Shown here in pieces: positions 1 to 5,641 of a stretch of 5,641 nt of DNA. The first letter of the stretch is position 1. Each line of letters begins with the position of its first letter. Position numbers and translations under genes: made by a program. The stretch comes from Flavobacterium sp. (GTDB lineage Bacteria > Bacteroidota > Bacteroidia > Flavobacteriales > Flavobacteriaceae), in the NCBI GenBank assembly GCA_015478765.1, contig JADMKR010000025.1, positions 2,128 to 7,768 of the forward strand. The letters are read 5' to 3'. Below the pieces are notes generated by a model. It searched no databases and was not told where the DNA came from. It was given only the letters and a program-made list of their open reading frames with translations.

Positions 1-548
1 TCCACAAAATACCTTCCCGGGCGATATGATTTGCCATCGAGTTCGGAAATAAGGTCTGTTTTCAAAATATAATCGATCGTATCTGTCGCATATCGAATCC
101 TCATAATCGATACAGGCGACGATTTTAAATCTTCTATAGAACCCTGTACAAAGAGAAATGCGCCGTTCATGACCCGGTTGTTGATTCCCTTGTCGTCGCG
201 CACGGTCGTTCCGCAATTATCCTGATCGACGTGGATAAGCGTTGCGATCTTTCCATTTTCAAGTTGGAGAAACAAACGCGAATTTTTATCCAGGCATTTC
301 GCTTTAATAAAATCGGTGCTCTTGTCTACCAATTGTACGCTTAAAGAAGGCATGCCATCGGTTTGTGCCAATGATAAAAAGATGTACGACTCCAAACCTC
401 CGAAATTCCTTTCGTACACAAGATATTCAGGTGTCTCTTTGTAAACACCGATGCTGTCTTTTACATTGGCTGTATATTCGCATTTTTTTTGTGCGTAACC
501 TGCGCCACACATAAGTAGTAGCAGCGTGGTTATTAAAAAGTATTTCAT
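1..548 (-). CDS. Exported protein of unknown function, Flavobacteriaceae type (3' end cut by window edge)
   Basis: The reading frame is open from an ATG at 548-546 to the left edge, giving 182 complete residues with no stop. The first 20 residues are a clear signal peptide: MKYFLITT, then a leucine-rich core, ending GYA before a QKK mature start, the usual Bacteroidota 'AQ' type I cleavage context. There is no good lipobox. The mature part has three cysteines (about residues 23, 85 and 112) and alternates short hydrophobic and polar stretches, as in a beta-rich soluble domain; I see no catalytic motif. I recall similar unnamed proteins in Flavobacterium but know no function for them. It probably acts in the periplasm or at the cell surface. 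Its ATG shares one base with the TGA of the upstream methyltransferase gene (TGATG), so translation is likely coupled and the gene is the sixth of the operon. The true C-terminus lies outside the window. The coding call is firm and the function is unknown. Confidence 0.85.
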   Translation of the reverse strand, partial: MKYFLITTLLLLMCGAGYAQKKCEYTANVKDSIGVYKETPEYLVYERNFGGLESYIFLSLAQTDGMPSLSVQLVDKSTDFIKAKCLDKNSRLFLQLENGKIATLIHVDQDNCGTTVRDDKGINNRVMNGAFLFVQGSIEDLKSSPVSIMRIRYATDTIDYILKTDLISELDGKSYRPGRYFV

Positions 549-1714
549 CATTTTATTTTGCTGCAAATTAAAGCTATTTTGTCGTTATTCATATCGGTCG
601 TGAAAAAACAATAGGTGGCGCCGCCGTCTTTTATCTTCCACTTTTTCCGGATTGTCTCCACACTGTCGGGGAAATTTCTAACAGTTACATTGGCCTTCAA
701 ACTACTTAGTTCTTTCATGTCTGATTTTGTATATCCGATTGGCCTATCGACCTTGAATATTCGGCCCGGAAAATCATTAACCAATACGTCCGACGTGTAC
801 AAATGCGAATTCCGATGCAATTTATTCAGATTGAACGCAATGGCAATCTGCTCAAATCCGCCCGATTTCATGATGGCAGCATTGGGTTCGTACAAATAAG
901 TTGAAGGCAGGGCCAGTGGTGCGAGCGCCGAATCAGAATCGAAATCGAATATGTCGGTTGAGTCCGGCGTGATATTGACCGTTCGGAACTTTGGCCGCGA
1001 ATTATATATTTTATCGATGCTGAACAGCAATTCCTTGACTTCATTCTTCACAGCGACGATATGAACGCTCGCCACATGGTTTAGTTGCGTCAATGCTGCT
1101 GTTATATCCAGTAACGGTGCGGCTTTAATAAGAATTTTGTCGGTGTGATTGAAATATGTCGGCATTAAATCAATCACATTGGGTTCGCAATCACTCAGTA
1201 TGAATACCCTTCCGGCATCACTTCGTCGGGAGGGATCAACATAAATCCAGTCGAATTTCCGTGCGCTTTGTTCCAAAAACTGCAGACTTTCCGTTTCGCA
1301 ACTAATGTTGTCACTGCCCAAAGCTTTAAAATTATGTTTTGCAACCTGATGAAGTTCGATATCCCTTTCACAATGGAAGACTTCGCTTACAGATTTCGAA
1401 AAATAATACGAATCCACACCGAAACCACCGCTTAGATCGGCCAGTGATTCGCCGCTGACAAGTTTCGATTTGTACTGCGCCGTAACTTCCGACGAGGTTT
1501 GTTCGACCGAAATTCTCGTAGGATAAATTATATTTTGAGCACTATACCAAGTAGGTAATTTTGTTTTGGCTTTCTGCCTTCCGGCAATTTGATTCAGAAT
1601 AGCATTCCAACTTACTGACGGAAATGGGTTTTTGGAAAGTGCCAACGTTCGCAAATCGTCATCTGTATGCCGGCGTATAAACTGCTGGATTTCGGGTTGG
1701 AGCAGATCGGTCAA
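548..1714 (-). CDS. Class I SAM-dependent methyltransferase with THUMP-like C-terminal domain (PG_1098-type)
   Basis: This is a 388-residue, probably RNA-directed methyltransferase of unknown target. Residues 1-85 form an N-terminal module of the kind seen in Bacteroidota PG_1098-like proteins. The Rossmann methyltransferase core follows: ADLSGGFGVD (92-101) is the SAM-binding motif I, an acidic residue in HCERD (114-118) ends strand 2, and YVDPSRR (158-164) stands where DPPY/NPPY motif IV lies in other amino- or base-methyltransferases. LIKAAPLLD (195-203) and YEPNAAIMKSG (275-285) are further family blocks. The last 80 or so residues (FPGRIF at 315-320, ANVTVRNFP at 341-349) match a THUMP-like domain, which points to RNA binding. 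The start is TTG at 1714-1712: the frame has no ATG, GTG or other TTG between it and the upstream in-frame stop (1753-1751), and the next methionine would remove the core. It begins two bases after the stop of the AI-2E-family gene. The family is secure; the substrate is not known. Confidence 0.88.
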   Translation of the reverse strand: MTDLLQPEIQQFIRRHTDDDLRTLALSKNPFPSVSWNAILNQIAGRQKAKTKLPTWYSAQNIIYPTRISVEQTSSEVTAQYKSKLVSGESLADLSGGFGVDSYYFSKSVSEVFHCERDIELHQVAKHNFKALGSDNISCETESLQFLEQSARKFDWIYVDPSRRSDAGRVFILSDCEPNVIDLMPTYFNHTDKILIKAAPLLDITAALTQLNHVASVHIVAVKNEVKELLFSIDKIYNSRPKFRTVNITPDSTDIFDFDSDSALAPLALPSTYLYEPNAAIMKSGGFEQIAIAFNLNKLHRNSHLYTSDVLVNDFPGRIFKVDRPIGYTKSDMKELSSLKANVTVRNFPDSVETIRKKWKIKDGGATYCFFTTDMNNDKIALICSKIK

Positions 1715-1716
1715 GA

Positions 1717-2808
1717 TCAGATATGTTTGGTTAACTGTTTTACAATTCGGTTATCCGGAAAAAATTCCTTTCCGATCACTTTTAATATTGTGTAGAGCGG
1801 CACCGCTATGATCATACCCATTATTCCAAACAGAAAACCGGCGATCAGTATTACCAGGAAAATTTCAAGTGGGTGCGAATTGACACTGTTTGAAAATATT
1901 AGTGGTTGGGTAAGATTGTTGTCAATTACCTGGACAAGCCAAAAACCGATGAGGACATATATTGTAGTTGGTAATATCTCCGACTGAAAATCGCCGCCAA
2001 TATTACTCAACATGGTGAGGGCCGCCGCCAATACCGATGCAATAAGTGGCCCAACGTATGGAATGATATTGAGAACCGCACATAAAAAAGCAATCACCAG
2101 CGCATTCTCCACACCGAAAATCAGTAATACGATCAAATACAAAATGAAAACAATAAATAATTGCAGCAGTAAACCTATAAAATACCTGGACAATAATGTA
2201 TTGGTTTTGTCGATCGAATTGAGAATTTTATCCTCCTGTGCCGGAGGCAATATCCGTTTGACGCCACGCGTGAACATGGCCCGATCTTTTAAAAAGAAGA
2301 ACGTTATAAATAATACCGAAGCCAGTCCGATGCCCAAACTGCTCAAAGTGCCCAAAACAAAATTCAGCAGATTAGGAATGAAATTCAGGTTTAATTTTGA
2401 CGCCAGGTCGGAATCCTGCATCATCGCCTTGGAATCGATATTGTTACTTTCCAGGAAAATTGAAACTTCGGTTATTAAATGACGAATCTGCGCTTCGATG
2501 GATGCTGTGTTCAACAGCGATAAATTTTGTCCCTGCGACAGTATCAATGGAACAAACATCATGATGAAGCCGGCAATCAGCAATACGAAGAAGAACAAGG
2601 TGGTAATTGTCGCGAAAAGATTATTGAATTTCAACCGGCGCTTCAGGAATTTCAGCAATGGCGTACCGATTAACGTCAGAATTAATGCAATTACGATATA
2701 GATCAACACGGGTTTTATAAGACTCAGGAAATGATATAGAAAATATATAGCTGCGATTACCGCGACCGCTTTCAGAATTCCGTTTGCTATTGTTCGTGAT
2801 GTGACCAT
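1717..2808 (-). CDS. AI-2E family transporter (PerM/YdiK-like inner-membrane protein)
   Basis: The 363-residue length and the hydrophobic profile fit the AI-2E transporter family (Pfam AI-2E_transport, PF01594), with about eight membrane segments: roughly residues 11-30, 33-53, 67-90, 152-173, 210-232, 236-264, 283-297 and 313-345. Between segments 3 and 4 is a polar, probably extracytoplasmic loop (91-145). Family signatures are NIIPYVGPLIA (247-257), DNNLTQP (296-302) and the C-terminal SHPLEIF followed by a glycine-rich helix ending AVPLYTILKVI (311-345). Despite the family name, only some members were linked to autoinducer-2 export; others are sodium/proton antiporters or of unknown substrate. 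Nothing here (no luxS, no lsr genes) supports quorum sensing, so the substrate is open. The ATG at 2808-2806 lies two bases after the stop of the DUF4159 gene, and the gene ends two bases before the TTG of the methyltransferase, so it sits inside the operon. Confidence 0.93.
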   Translation of the reverse strand: MVTSRTIANGILKAVAVIAAIYFLYHFLSLIKPVLIYIVIALILTLIGTPLLKFLKRRLKFNNLFATITTLFFFVLLIAGFIMMFVPLILSQGQNLSLLNTASIEAQIRHLITEVSIFLESNNIDSKAMMQDSDLASKLNLNFIPNLLNFVLGTLSSLGIGLASVLFITFFFLKDRAMFTRGVKRILPPAQEDKILNSIDKTNTLLSRYFIGLLLQLFIVFILYLIVLLIFGVENALVIAFLCAVLNIIPYVGPLIASVLAAALTMLSNIGGDFQSEILPTTIYVLIGFWLVQVIDNNLTQPLIFSNSVNSHPLEIFLVILIAGFLFGIMGMIIAVPLYTILKVIGKEFFPDNRIVKQLTKHI

Positions 2809-2810
2809 AG

Positions 2811-3449
2811 TTAATTGGTAAAAACGTAATGTACGATATTGGCCCCCATTCTTAACGCTTTCTGCCGAACCGGCTCCGGATCGTTATTGACTTCGGGATC
2901 TTCCCATCCGTCACCCAAATCAGTTTCGAACGTATAGAGCAAGGCGAGGCGTCCGTTTAAAAATACGCCAAAAGCCTGTGGCCGCTTGCCGTCGTGCTCG
3001 TGGATCTTTGGAAGTCCGTCGGGAAAAGGATTCGGTTTTTGAAAAATCGCATGCGTTGCCGGAATTTCCACCATTGGATTTTGTGGAAATAATTTTTCGA
3101 TCTCTTTTCGGACGAATTTATCCATACCGTAATTGTCGTCAATGTGCAAAAAGCCACCTCCATTTAGGTAATTGCGCAAATTTTCCGAATCGGATGCATT
3201 GAAAACAACATTTCCATGACCGGTCATATGCACCATCGGGAATGAATACAAATCCGGACTTGACGGTTCCACTGTTGCGGGTTTTAGAGCGATGCGCGTG
3301 TTGATATTCTGGTTGCAGAACTTTATCAGGTTAGGTAATGACGTTGGGTTGGCATACCAGTCGCCACCGCCGTTATATTTCAGCAGCGCAATTTCCTGCC
3401 CATTTGCCAACCAACCCGACAATATAAAAAGTAATGTTATTTTGCGCAT
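2811..3449 (-). CDS. Exported stand-alone DUF4159 domain protein
   Basis: The product is 212 residues: a short signal peptide (MRKITLLFILSGWLANG, cleavage likely before Q18) followed by one DUF4159 domain (PF13709) filling the rest. Conserved blocks are EIALLKYNGGGDWY (19-32), MTGHG (75-79), FLHIDDNYGMD (100-110), KIHEHD (148-153) and DLGDGWED (177-184). The glycine-rich turns and the acidic and histidine residues recall a glutamine-amidotransferase-like or other alpha/beta fold, but no enzymatic activity is established to my knowledge. In many other bacteria DUF4159 is the C-terminal part of a large membrane protein near MoxR/BatA-type genes; here it is a small secreted protein. The frame is open further upstream (to an ATG at 3599), but that stretch lies inside rsmE and does not resemble the family. 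Two starts are realistic: ATG 3449-3447, four bases after the rsmE stop (chosen because a basic residue follows and the signal peptide is normal), or ATG 3461-3459, which overlaps rsmE by eight bases and adds MNNN. Confidence 0.9.
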   Translation of the reverse strand: MRKITLLFILSGWLANGQEIALLKYNGGGDWYANPTSLPNLIKFCNQNINTRIALKPATVEPSSPDLYSFPMVHMTGHGNVVFNASDSENLRNYLNGGGFLHIDDNYGMDKFVRKEIEKLFPQNPMVEIPATHAIFQKPNPFPDGLPKIHEHDGKRPQAFGVFLNGRLALLYTFETDLGDGWEDPEVNNDPEPVRQKALRMGANIVHYVFTN

Positions 3450-3453
3450 ATTG

Positions 3454-4158
3454 TTATTCATGAAGCAGCGCGACGGTATGACAGGCCGCGATCGCTGCGG
3501 TTTCGGTTCGTAAACGAGTATTACCCAAAGATACAGGAATGTAATTGTTTTCGAGCGCCGTGCGAATTTCTTTTTCAGAAAAATCACCTTCCGGACCAAT
3601 CAGTATAATTATTTTTTGATCTGTTGGCAGAACTTCTTTCAGCGATGTTTTATCAGATTCCTCGCAATGCGCAATCAGACGCAAACCATGGTTATTCTCT
3701 TTGACAAATGCCGAAAATGGAACCGGCACATTAAGTTTCGGCAAATAGGATTGCAGCGATTGCTTCATGGCCGATTGCAGGATTTTCTCGTAGCGATCCA
3801 ATTTTATGATTTTCCTTTCCGATCGGTCGCAGATTAAAGGCGTGATTTCATGTATGCCGAACTCGGTTGCCTTTTCCAAAAACCATTCGTAGCGGTCGTT
3901 CATTTTTGTGGGCGCCACTGCCAGATGCAGGTTATACTTCGGCGGGTCGGACGGTATTGCTTTTATGATATCGACTGTACACTTAGTATCGGAACCAAGT
4001 GTTATGACAGTTTCAAAAGTAAATCCCAAACCGTTGGTAACTAAAAGCTTGTCACCTGCAATCTTTCGAAGCACTTTAATTATATGTTTGCTTTCTTCAC
4101 GGTCAAATGTAAAGCTTTTGGTTTCCTCAGTAATTTCCGGAGTATAAAATAATTGCAT
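3454..4158 (-). CDS. rsmE: 16S rRNA (uracil-1498-N3)-methyltransferase RsmE
   Basis: RsmE uses SAM to methylate N3 of U1498 in helix 44 of 16S rRNA, at the decoding centre of the 30S subunit, in the cytoplasm. The 234-residue length is normal for the family. Residues 1-70 form the PUA-like RNA-binding domain, with HIIKVLRKIAGDKL (25-38). The rest is a SPOUT (trefoil-knot) methyltransferase domain, with KATEFGIHEITPLICDRS (96-113), GPEGDFS (188-194, the SAM-binding loop; many families have GPEGGF, and the D form is one I associate with Flavobacteria) and LGNTRLRTETAAI (211-223, the knot region). SPOUT enzymes act as dimers. The ATG at 4158-4156 follows the TAG of tsaD with no base between them, and the stop TAA (3456-3454) lies at the start of the DUF4159 gene, so it is the second gene of the operon. 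The pairing with tsaD puts two translation-fidelity modifications under one promoter. No odd residues or breaks are seen. Confidence 0.97.
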   Translation of the reverse strand: MQLFYTPEITEETKSFTFDREESKHIIKVLRKIAGDKLLVTNGLGFTFETVITLGSDTKCTVDIIKAIPSDPPKYNLHLAVAPTKMNDRYEWFLEKATEFGIHEITPLICDRSERKIIKLDRYEKILQSAMKQSLQSYLPKLNVPVPFSAFVKENNHGLRLIAHCEESDKTSLKEVLPTDQKIIILIGPEGDFSEKEIRTALENNYIPVSLGNTRLRTETAAIAACHTVALLHE

Positions 4159-5181
4159 CTATAATTCTATTCGCGCTTTTGAAACAACCGCAGATGTCGC
4201 AAAATCGGCATTTTTATATTTTAAATAGCCAACGATTCCAATCATGGCGGCATTGTCGGTCGTGTATTCAAACTTTGGAATATACGCTTTCCAGCCGAAT
4301 TCCTTTTCTGCATCGCGCAAAGCGTTCCGTATTCCTGAATTGGCCGAGACCCCGCCGCCGATAGCAATTTGCGTGATGCCGGTTTGTGCAACGGCTAATT
4401 TCAGTTTGTCCATCAAAATCTCGACGATGGTATGCTGAATTGACCCACAGATATCATTCAGGTTCTCGGCAATAAACGCCGGATTGTTGGCGACACTTCG
4501 CTGCACAAAATACAATATGGCTGTTTTCAAACCCGAGAAACTAAAGTCGAGTCCGGGTACTGTAGGTTTGGTGAATGTGTATGCCAACTTATTTCCAACC
4601 TGCGCATGCTTGTCGATCAATGGGCCGCCGGGATAGGGAAGGCCCAGAATTTTGGCGCTTTTATCAAATGCCTCGCCCACGGCATCGTCGGTAGTCTGTC
4701 CAATGACCTCCATATCAAAATAATCGGATACTTGTACGATTTGCGTATGTCCGCCACTGATGGTCAACGCGAGAAACGGGAATGTCGGCTTGTCAAAACC
4801 TTCTTCCGATATAAAATGTGCCAATATATGCGCCTGCATATGGTTGACAGATAGTAGCGGAATCTCGAGTGCCATCGCAAATGATTTTGCAAAAGAACTT
4901 CCTACAAGCAACGATCCCATGAGCCCCGGGCCTTGGGTAAATGCGATTGCCGAGAGTTGTTCAGGTATAACTTCTGCTTTTTTTAGTGCCGCTTCGATCA
5001 CCGGAACGATATTTTGCTGATGAGCGCGGGAGGCCAGCTCCGGCACGACACCACCATACTGGGTGTGAACAGACTGATTCGCGACCACGTTGGCAATCAC
5101 AACATCATTACGCAATACGGCAGCCGCGGTGTCATCGCACGAACTTTCAATGGCAAGGATAAGAACATCGTCGGAAGGCAT
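4159..5181 (-). CDS. tsaD: tRNA N6-adenosine threonylcarbamoyltransferase TsaD
   Basis: TsaD (Kae1/Gcp/YgjD family, ASKHA fold) moves the threonylcarbamoyl group from threonylcarbamoyl-AMP to N6 of A37 in tRNAs reading ANN codons. In bacteria it works with TsaB and TsaE, after TsaC/Sua5 makes the intermediate; it is usually essential. The 340-residue length is typical and all signatures are present: LAIESSCDDT (9-18), YGGVVPELASRAHQ (42-55), the metal ligands H114 and H118 in NHMQAH, SGGHTQ (142-147), DDAVGEAFDK (165-174), PYPGGP (182-187), FSFSGLKT (213-220), GGGVSANSGIR (275-285) and TTDNAAMIG (307-315), whose D309 is the third metal ligand, equivalent to D300 in E. coli. The ATG at 5181-5179 gives the expected short N-terminus before the first motif. 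It is the first gene of the operon, with about 70 bases of leader from the candidate -7 box, and its TAG abuts the rsmE ATG. No partners of the t6A complex are in the window. Confidence 0.98.
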   Translation of the reverse strand: MPSDDVLILAIESSCDDTAAAVLRNDVVIANVVANQSVHTQYGGVVPELASRAHQQNIVPVIEAALKKAEVIPEQLSAIAFTQGPGLMGSLLVGSSFAKSFAMALEIPLLSVNHMQAHILAHFISEEGFDKPTFPFLALTISGGHTQIVQVSDYFDMEVIGQTTDDAVGEAFDKSAKILGLPYPGGPLIDKHAQVGNKLAYTFTKPTVPGLDFSFSGLKTAILYFVQRSVANNPAFIAENLNDICGSIQHTIVEILMDKLKLAVAQTGITQIAIGGGVSANSGIRNALRDAEKEFGWKAYIPKFEYTTDNAAMIGIVGYLKYKNADFATSAVVSKARIEL

Positions 5182-5213
5182 ATTAGCGGTGCGGATTTTG
5201 ATTTAAACTTAAT

Positions 5214-5241
5214 TGAACTTCGGCAAAATAATCTATTTTTA
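5214..5241 (+). promoter_or_regulatory. Candidate Bacteroidota-type promoter for tamB
   Basis: A TTG at 5214-5216 (-33 position) is followed after 17 bases by TATTTTTA at 5234-5241, a seven-of-eight match to the Bacteroidota -7 consensus TAnnTTTG. The spacing lies within the range reported for Flavobacterium. Transcription would start near 5248, about 30 bases before the ATG at 5278. The assignment rests on motif match only, in AT-rich DNA. Confidence 0.4.
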
Positions 5242-5260
5242 CAATGGATTTCGGGTGATG

Positions 5261-5268
5261 CAAATTTA
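5261..5268 (-). promoter_or_regulatory. Candidate -7 box for the tsaD operon
   Basis: Read on the minus strand, this is TAAATTTG, an exact match to the Bacteroidota -7 consensus TAnnTTTG. A transcript would start near 5254, giving a leader of about 70 bases before the tsaD ATG. No TTG is found at the expected -33 distance (about 5286-5294 on the minus strand), so the promoter would be weak or activator-dependent, or the site may be chance. Confidence 0.4.
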
Positions 5269-5279
5269 AGTAATTAAAT
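5264..5279. repeat. Short AT-rich inverted repeat
   Basis: ATTTAA (5264-5269) and TTAAAT (5274-5279) are perfect complements around a four-base centre, GTAA. The element overlaps the candidate tsaD -7 box and the first two bases of the ATG at 5278. It could be an operator, but six A/T pairs are easily found by chance in such DNA. Confidence 0.2.
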
Positions 5280-5349
5280 GCCCTGTTTATACCGATTGAG
5301 ATATATTTCGGAATCAGCTAAACGATATTTTTATCAGAAGATTTTTTAA
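5278..5349 (+). other. Short ATG-started reading frame leading into tamB, out of frame by one base
   Basis: The ATG at 5278-5280 opens a 23-codon frame (MPCLYRLRYI, then SESAKRYFYQKIF) that ends at TAA 5347-5349. It is rich in basic residues near its end, as expected just before a membrane anchor, and it runs straight up to the hydrophobic anchor encoded in the tamB frame. The TAA follows TTT, and the T run at 5342-5347 would let a +1 slip (TTT at 5344-5346 to TTT at 5345-5347) continue as AAA ATA GTC in the tamB frame. It may be the true N-terminus of tamB, a leader peptide, or chance. Confidence 0.4.
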
Positions 5350-5641
5350 AATAGTCCTGCGGACGATTGTTGCCCTGATATTACTGTTGCTCATCATGGC
5401 GGCGGCCTTGTCACTGCCGGCGGTGCAAACTGAACTTGGCGATTACGTTGCCGACCGCATAAATAGGGATTACGGTACTGATATACATGTTGATAAAGTG
5501 GCAGTGTCGGCATTTGGTGGCGTGAAACTAAGGTCGGTTATGATACGCGACCATCACAAAGACACACTGATATTCGCCAACCGGGTTCAAACTAACATAT
5601 TAAGTTTCCGCCAACTCTACAATGGCGATTTGCTGTTTGGC
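5300..5641 (+). CDS. tamB: N-terminal part of a TamB-family translocation/assembly protein (cut by right edge, start unclear)
   Basis: The frame is open from just after a TGA (5297-5299) to the window end, 114 codons. It encodes a basic stretch (RRFFKIVLRT), one membrane anchor (IVALILLLLIMAAALSL, about 5366-5416), then PAVQTELGDYVADRINRDYG and a segment with IRDHHKDTLIF and LSFRQLYNGDLLFG. This order (anchor, 'PxVQT', short beta-rich AsmA-like repeats, 'D.HKDTLI') is characteristic of Bacteroidota TamB proteins, which run to about 1,500 residues and have the DUF490/TamB domain at the far C-terminus, outside this window. TamB-like proteins are anchored in the inner membrane and span the periplasm, and are linked to outer-membrane protein assembly and lipid transport. 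The start is a problem: no ATG, GTG or TTG precedes the anchor in this frame. TTG 5387 and ATG 5396 lie inside it, CTG 5357 would keep most of it, and ATG 5278 requires a +1 shift. The family call is firm; the start is not. Confidence 0.85.

Larger units (their letters stand above)
5182..5277. promoter_or_regulatory. Divergent intergenic region between tsaD and tamB
   Basis: This AT-rich gap separates the leftward tsaD operon from the rightward tamB-like gene and must carry the start signals for both. It contains one candidate promoter for each direction (listed separately) and part of a small AT-rich inverted repeat. I see no tRNA, riboswitch or terminator in it. Confidence 0.7.

Noticed and set aside
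2012..2482. 156-codon open frame on the plus strand
   Set aside because: It lies wholly antisense inside the AI-2E-family gene, whose membrane segments and signatures are intact; the antisense peptide has no recognisable domain or signal.
1717..2808. Autoinducer-2 quorum-sensing export
   Set aside because: The family name is misleading, substrates are mixed across the family, and no AI-2 synthesis or uptake gene is present in the window.
3462..3599. N-terminal extension of the DUF4159 gene to an ATG at 3599
   Set aside because: The added residues are coded inside rsmE in another frame and would bury the signal peptide, which begins naturally at 3449 or 3461.
5014..5277. 87-codon plus-strand frame spanning the start of tsaD and the intergenic gap
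   Set aside because: Most of it is the complement of the conserved tsaD 5' end, and its product looks like no known protein.
5302..5309. TATATTTC as a second -7 box for tamB
   Set aside because: It is one base off the consensus, has no TTG at the right distance upstream, and lies downstream of the ATG at 5278.
5342..5348. TTTTTTA as a classic -1 slippery heptamer
   Set aside because: A -1 shift from the ATG 5278 frame runs into TAG at 5352-5354; only +1 (or -2) reaches the tamB frame.
1..5641. CRISPR array, tRNA/rRNA genes, insertion sequence or attachment site
   Set aside because: No spaced direct repeats, cloverleaf-like segments, transposase motifs or terminal inverted repeats were seen; almost the whole window is accounted for by protein genes.

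Overview
The window looks like core chromosome of a member of the Flavobacteriaceae (phylum Bacteroidota). The evidence is the strongly Flavobacterium-like TsaD and RsmE proteins, the family composition (a stand-alone DUF4159 protein, a THUMP-like methyltransferase, a Bacteroidota-type TamB), the lack of clear Shine-Dalgarno sequences, and TAnnTTTG-type -7 boxes in the only intergenic gap. Base composition is moderate rather than extremely AT-rich, and nothing suggests a mobile element, phage, CRISPR array or RNA gene.

Layout: six genes lie head to tail on the minus strand from position 5181 down past position 1. In transcription order they are tsaD (tRNA t6A synthesis), rsmE (16S rRNA m3U1498 methyltransferase), an exported DUF4159 protein, an AI-2E/PerM-family membrane protein, a class I SAM methyltransferase with a THUMP-like C-terminus, and an exported protein of unknown function cut by the left edge. 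Every junction is an overlap or a gap of 0 to 4 bases, so this is almost certainly one operon with coupled translation. No terminator is visible inside the window.

At the right end, after a gap of about 100 bases holding candidate promoters for both directions, the 5' end of a tamB-like gene runs off the plus strand. TamB-family proteins are inner-membrane-anchored periplasmic bridges to the outer membrane. Its start is the real puzzle of the window: the frame encoding the membrane anchor has no ATG, GTG or TTG before the hydrophobic segment. The nearest good ATG (5278) is in another frame, joined to the TamB frame by a +1 shift at a six-T run followed directly by a stop codon. This could be a homopolymer indel, a real mutation, a non-canonical start or a programmed/slippage event; the sequence alone cannot decide.

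Functionally the operon mixes translation-accuracy enzymes (TsaD, RsmE and perhaps the THUMP-like methyltransferase) with envelope or exported proteins (DUF4159, AI-2E family, the C-terminal hypothetical), next to the envelope gene tamB. I see no convincing new multi-gene defence or metabolic system here. The items worth following are the tamB start, the overlapping divergent promoters, and the three genes whose role is not known.
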